Of a stretch of DNA of 64,000 nucleotides, positions 63,561 through 64,000 are shown one piece after another; position 1 is the first letter of the stretch; every line of letters begins with the position of its first letter. A program made the translations under genes and the position numbers. The stretch covers positions 264,891 through 328,890 of the forward strand of contig NZ_VZOT01000004.1 in the NCBI RefSeq assembly GCF_008801935.1, given 5' to 3'. The notes below the pieces were generated by a model, which worked only from the letters and a program-made list of their open reading frames with translations, made no database searches and was not told the origin of the DNA. This DNA comes from Comamonas kerstersii. Its GTDB lineage: Bacteria > Pseudomonadota > Gammaproteobacteria > Burkholderiales > Burkholderiaceae_C.

Positions 63561-64000
63561 AGTCGGGTCTCGGCCCGACAGCCGACTTACTTTCTTTTGC
63601 TTCGCCAAAAGAAAGTAAGCCAAGAAAAGGCGACCCTGCTACCTGCGTCCCTGCCTTTCGCTCCGGGCAGCCTGCGGTGCTCGCCTGTGGGGTGCGCCGC
63701 AGAACTCGCTACGCGCTTGGTAAGCGCTTCGCTCAGACAGCTGCGGCGAGTCAGATGGACGAAGCATGTGCGGCATGGGCCGCACATGCCACCCCACAGG
63801 CTGCGCGCCTCGGCGCAGGTAGAAGGGAGTTGGGGGTGCATCAGTCGCAGGATTTCTGAATGGAATATGGCTCCAGTGCCCATACAGCAAGCGCTGGCAG
63901 CTATGAATTTGCTACTTACTCCCTCTCCCGCTTGCGGGAGAGGGCAGGGGTGAGGGGGTATTGAACTCCTTTCCCCGCTGGGGGAAGGCAGGGATGGGGG
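63561..64000 (+). repeat. 440-bp hairpin-rich repeat, second copy (reaches window edge)
   Basis: A direct copy of 63075-63514, offset by exactly 486 bases, with roughly ten single-base differences seen by eye. It includes CAAGCGCTGGCAGCTAT at 63888-63904, restoring the canonical motif. It ends at the window edge, so further copies may follow. The 46-base spacer 63515-63560 differs from the sequence before copy one except for a GAAGGA(G)-type stretch. Confidence 0.85.

Noticed and set aside
63024..63953. Several overlapping short frames in the tandem repeat
   Set aside because: They appear in duplicate at the 486-base offset and run through perfect hairpins. They are by-products of the repeat, not genes.
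63075..64000. CRISPR-like reading of the right-end repeats
   Set aside because: Only two units of 440 bp are seen, with a short non-unique spacer and no cas genes. The unit size is far too large for a CRISPR array.

Overview
The window reads as a chromosomal segment of a betaproteobacterium of the family Comamonadaceae, most likely Comamonas or a close relative. The basis is protein character (a 14-gene nuo operon ending in a DUF2818 gene, a Bug-family binding protein, an hom-thrC / mobB-moeA-moaD / moaE / clpB gene order), high GC outside one island, and many copies of a short AGCTGCCAGCGCTTG-type intergenic motif. No database search was run. Family names come from motif recognition and the genus is an inference.

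Layout. 1-4421: end of an Mth938-like gene, an AlaA-type aminotransferase, and hom-thrC of threonine synthesis. 4610-10968: molybdenum cofactor genes mobB-moeA-moaD, then an accessory insert (serine-recombinase C-terminal remnant, MITE-like element, MFS efflux pump with TetR regulator, CsbD protein, two unknowns), then moaE. 11038-12920: cytochrome b561 with two tandem YceI genes. 13163-24532: clpB with a heat-shock-like promoter, a small membrane protein, a coniferyl-aldehyde-type dehydrogenase, a GNAT acetyltransferase, a methyltransferase, dusC, a phospholipase D-like lipoprotein and ribD.

24574-32119: a type IV pilus minor-pilin operon on the minus strand (two FimT/GspH pseudopilins, PilV, PilW, PilX, the 1176-residue adhesin PilY1, PilE), visibly more AT-rich than its surroundings. 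32237-36796: a second, inverted MITE copy, rpsO-pnp, tpiA, secG and tRNA-Leu(GAG). 36868-51633: the complete complex I operon nuoA-N plus a DUF2818 gene, closed by a terminator. 51717-57519: a DUF1178 gene and a branched-chain amino-acid-type ABC importer (livG, livF, binding protein, livH, livM). 57583-62627: an amino-acid binding protein, a DTW-domain tRNA modification enzyme, a methyltransferase, a Bug-family binding protein, a candidate small RNA and an MHYT-domain sensor. 62628-64000 has no credible gene. It holds two tandem copies of a 440-bp hairpin-rich repeat, the second reaching the window edge.

Most of the window is core metabolism and respiration. The less ordinary parts are: the recombinase remnant joined to the moaD operon; the two MITE copies with CTAG flanks; the LivF Walker A lysine replaced by arginine; the promoter-to-terminator unit without a clear gene at 61603-61803; and the tandem structured repeat at the right end. 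I did not find a convincing new multi-gene system.
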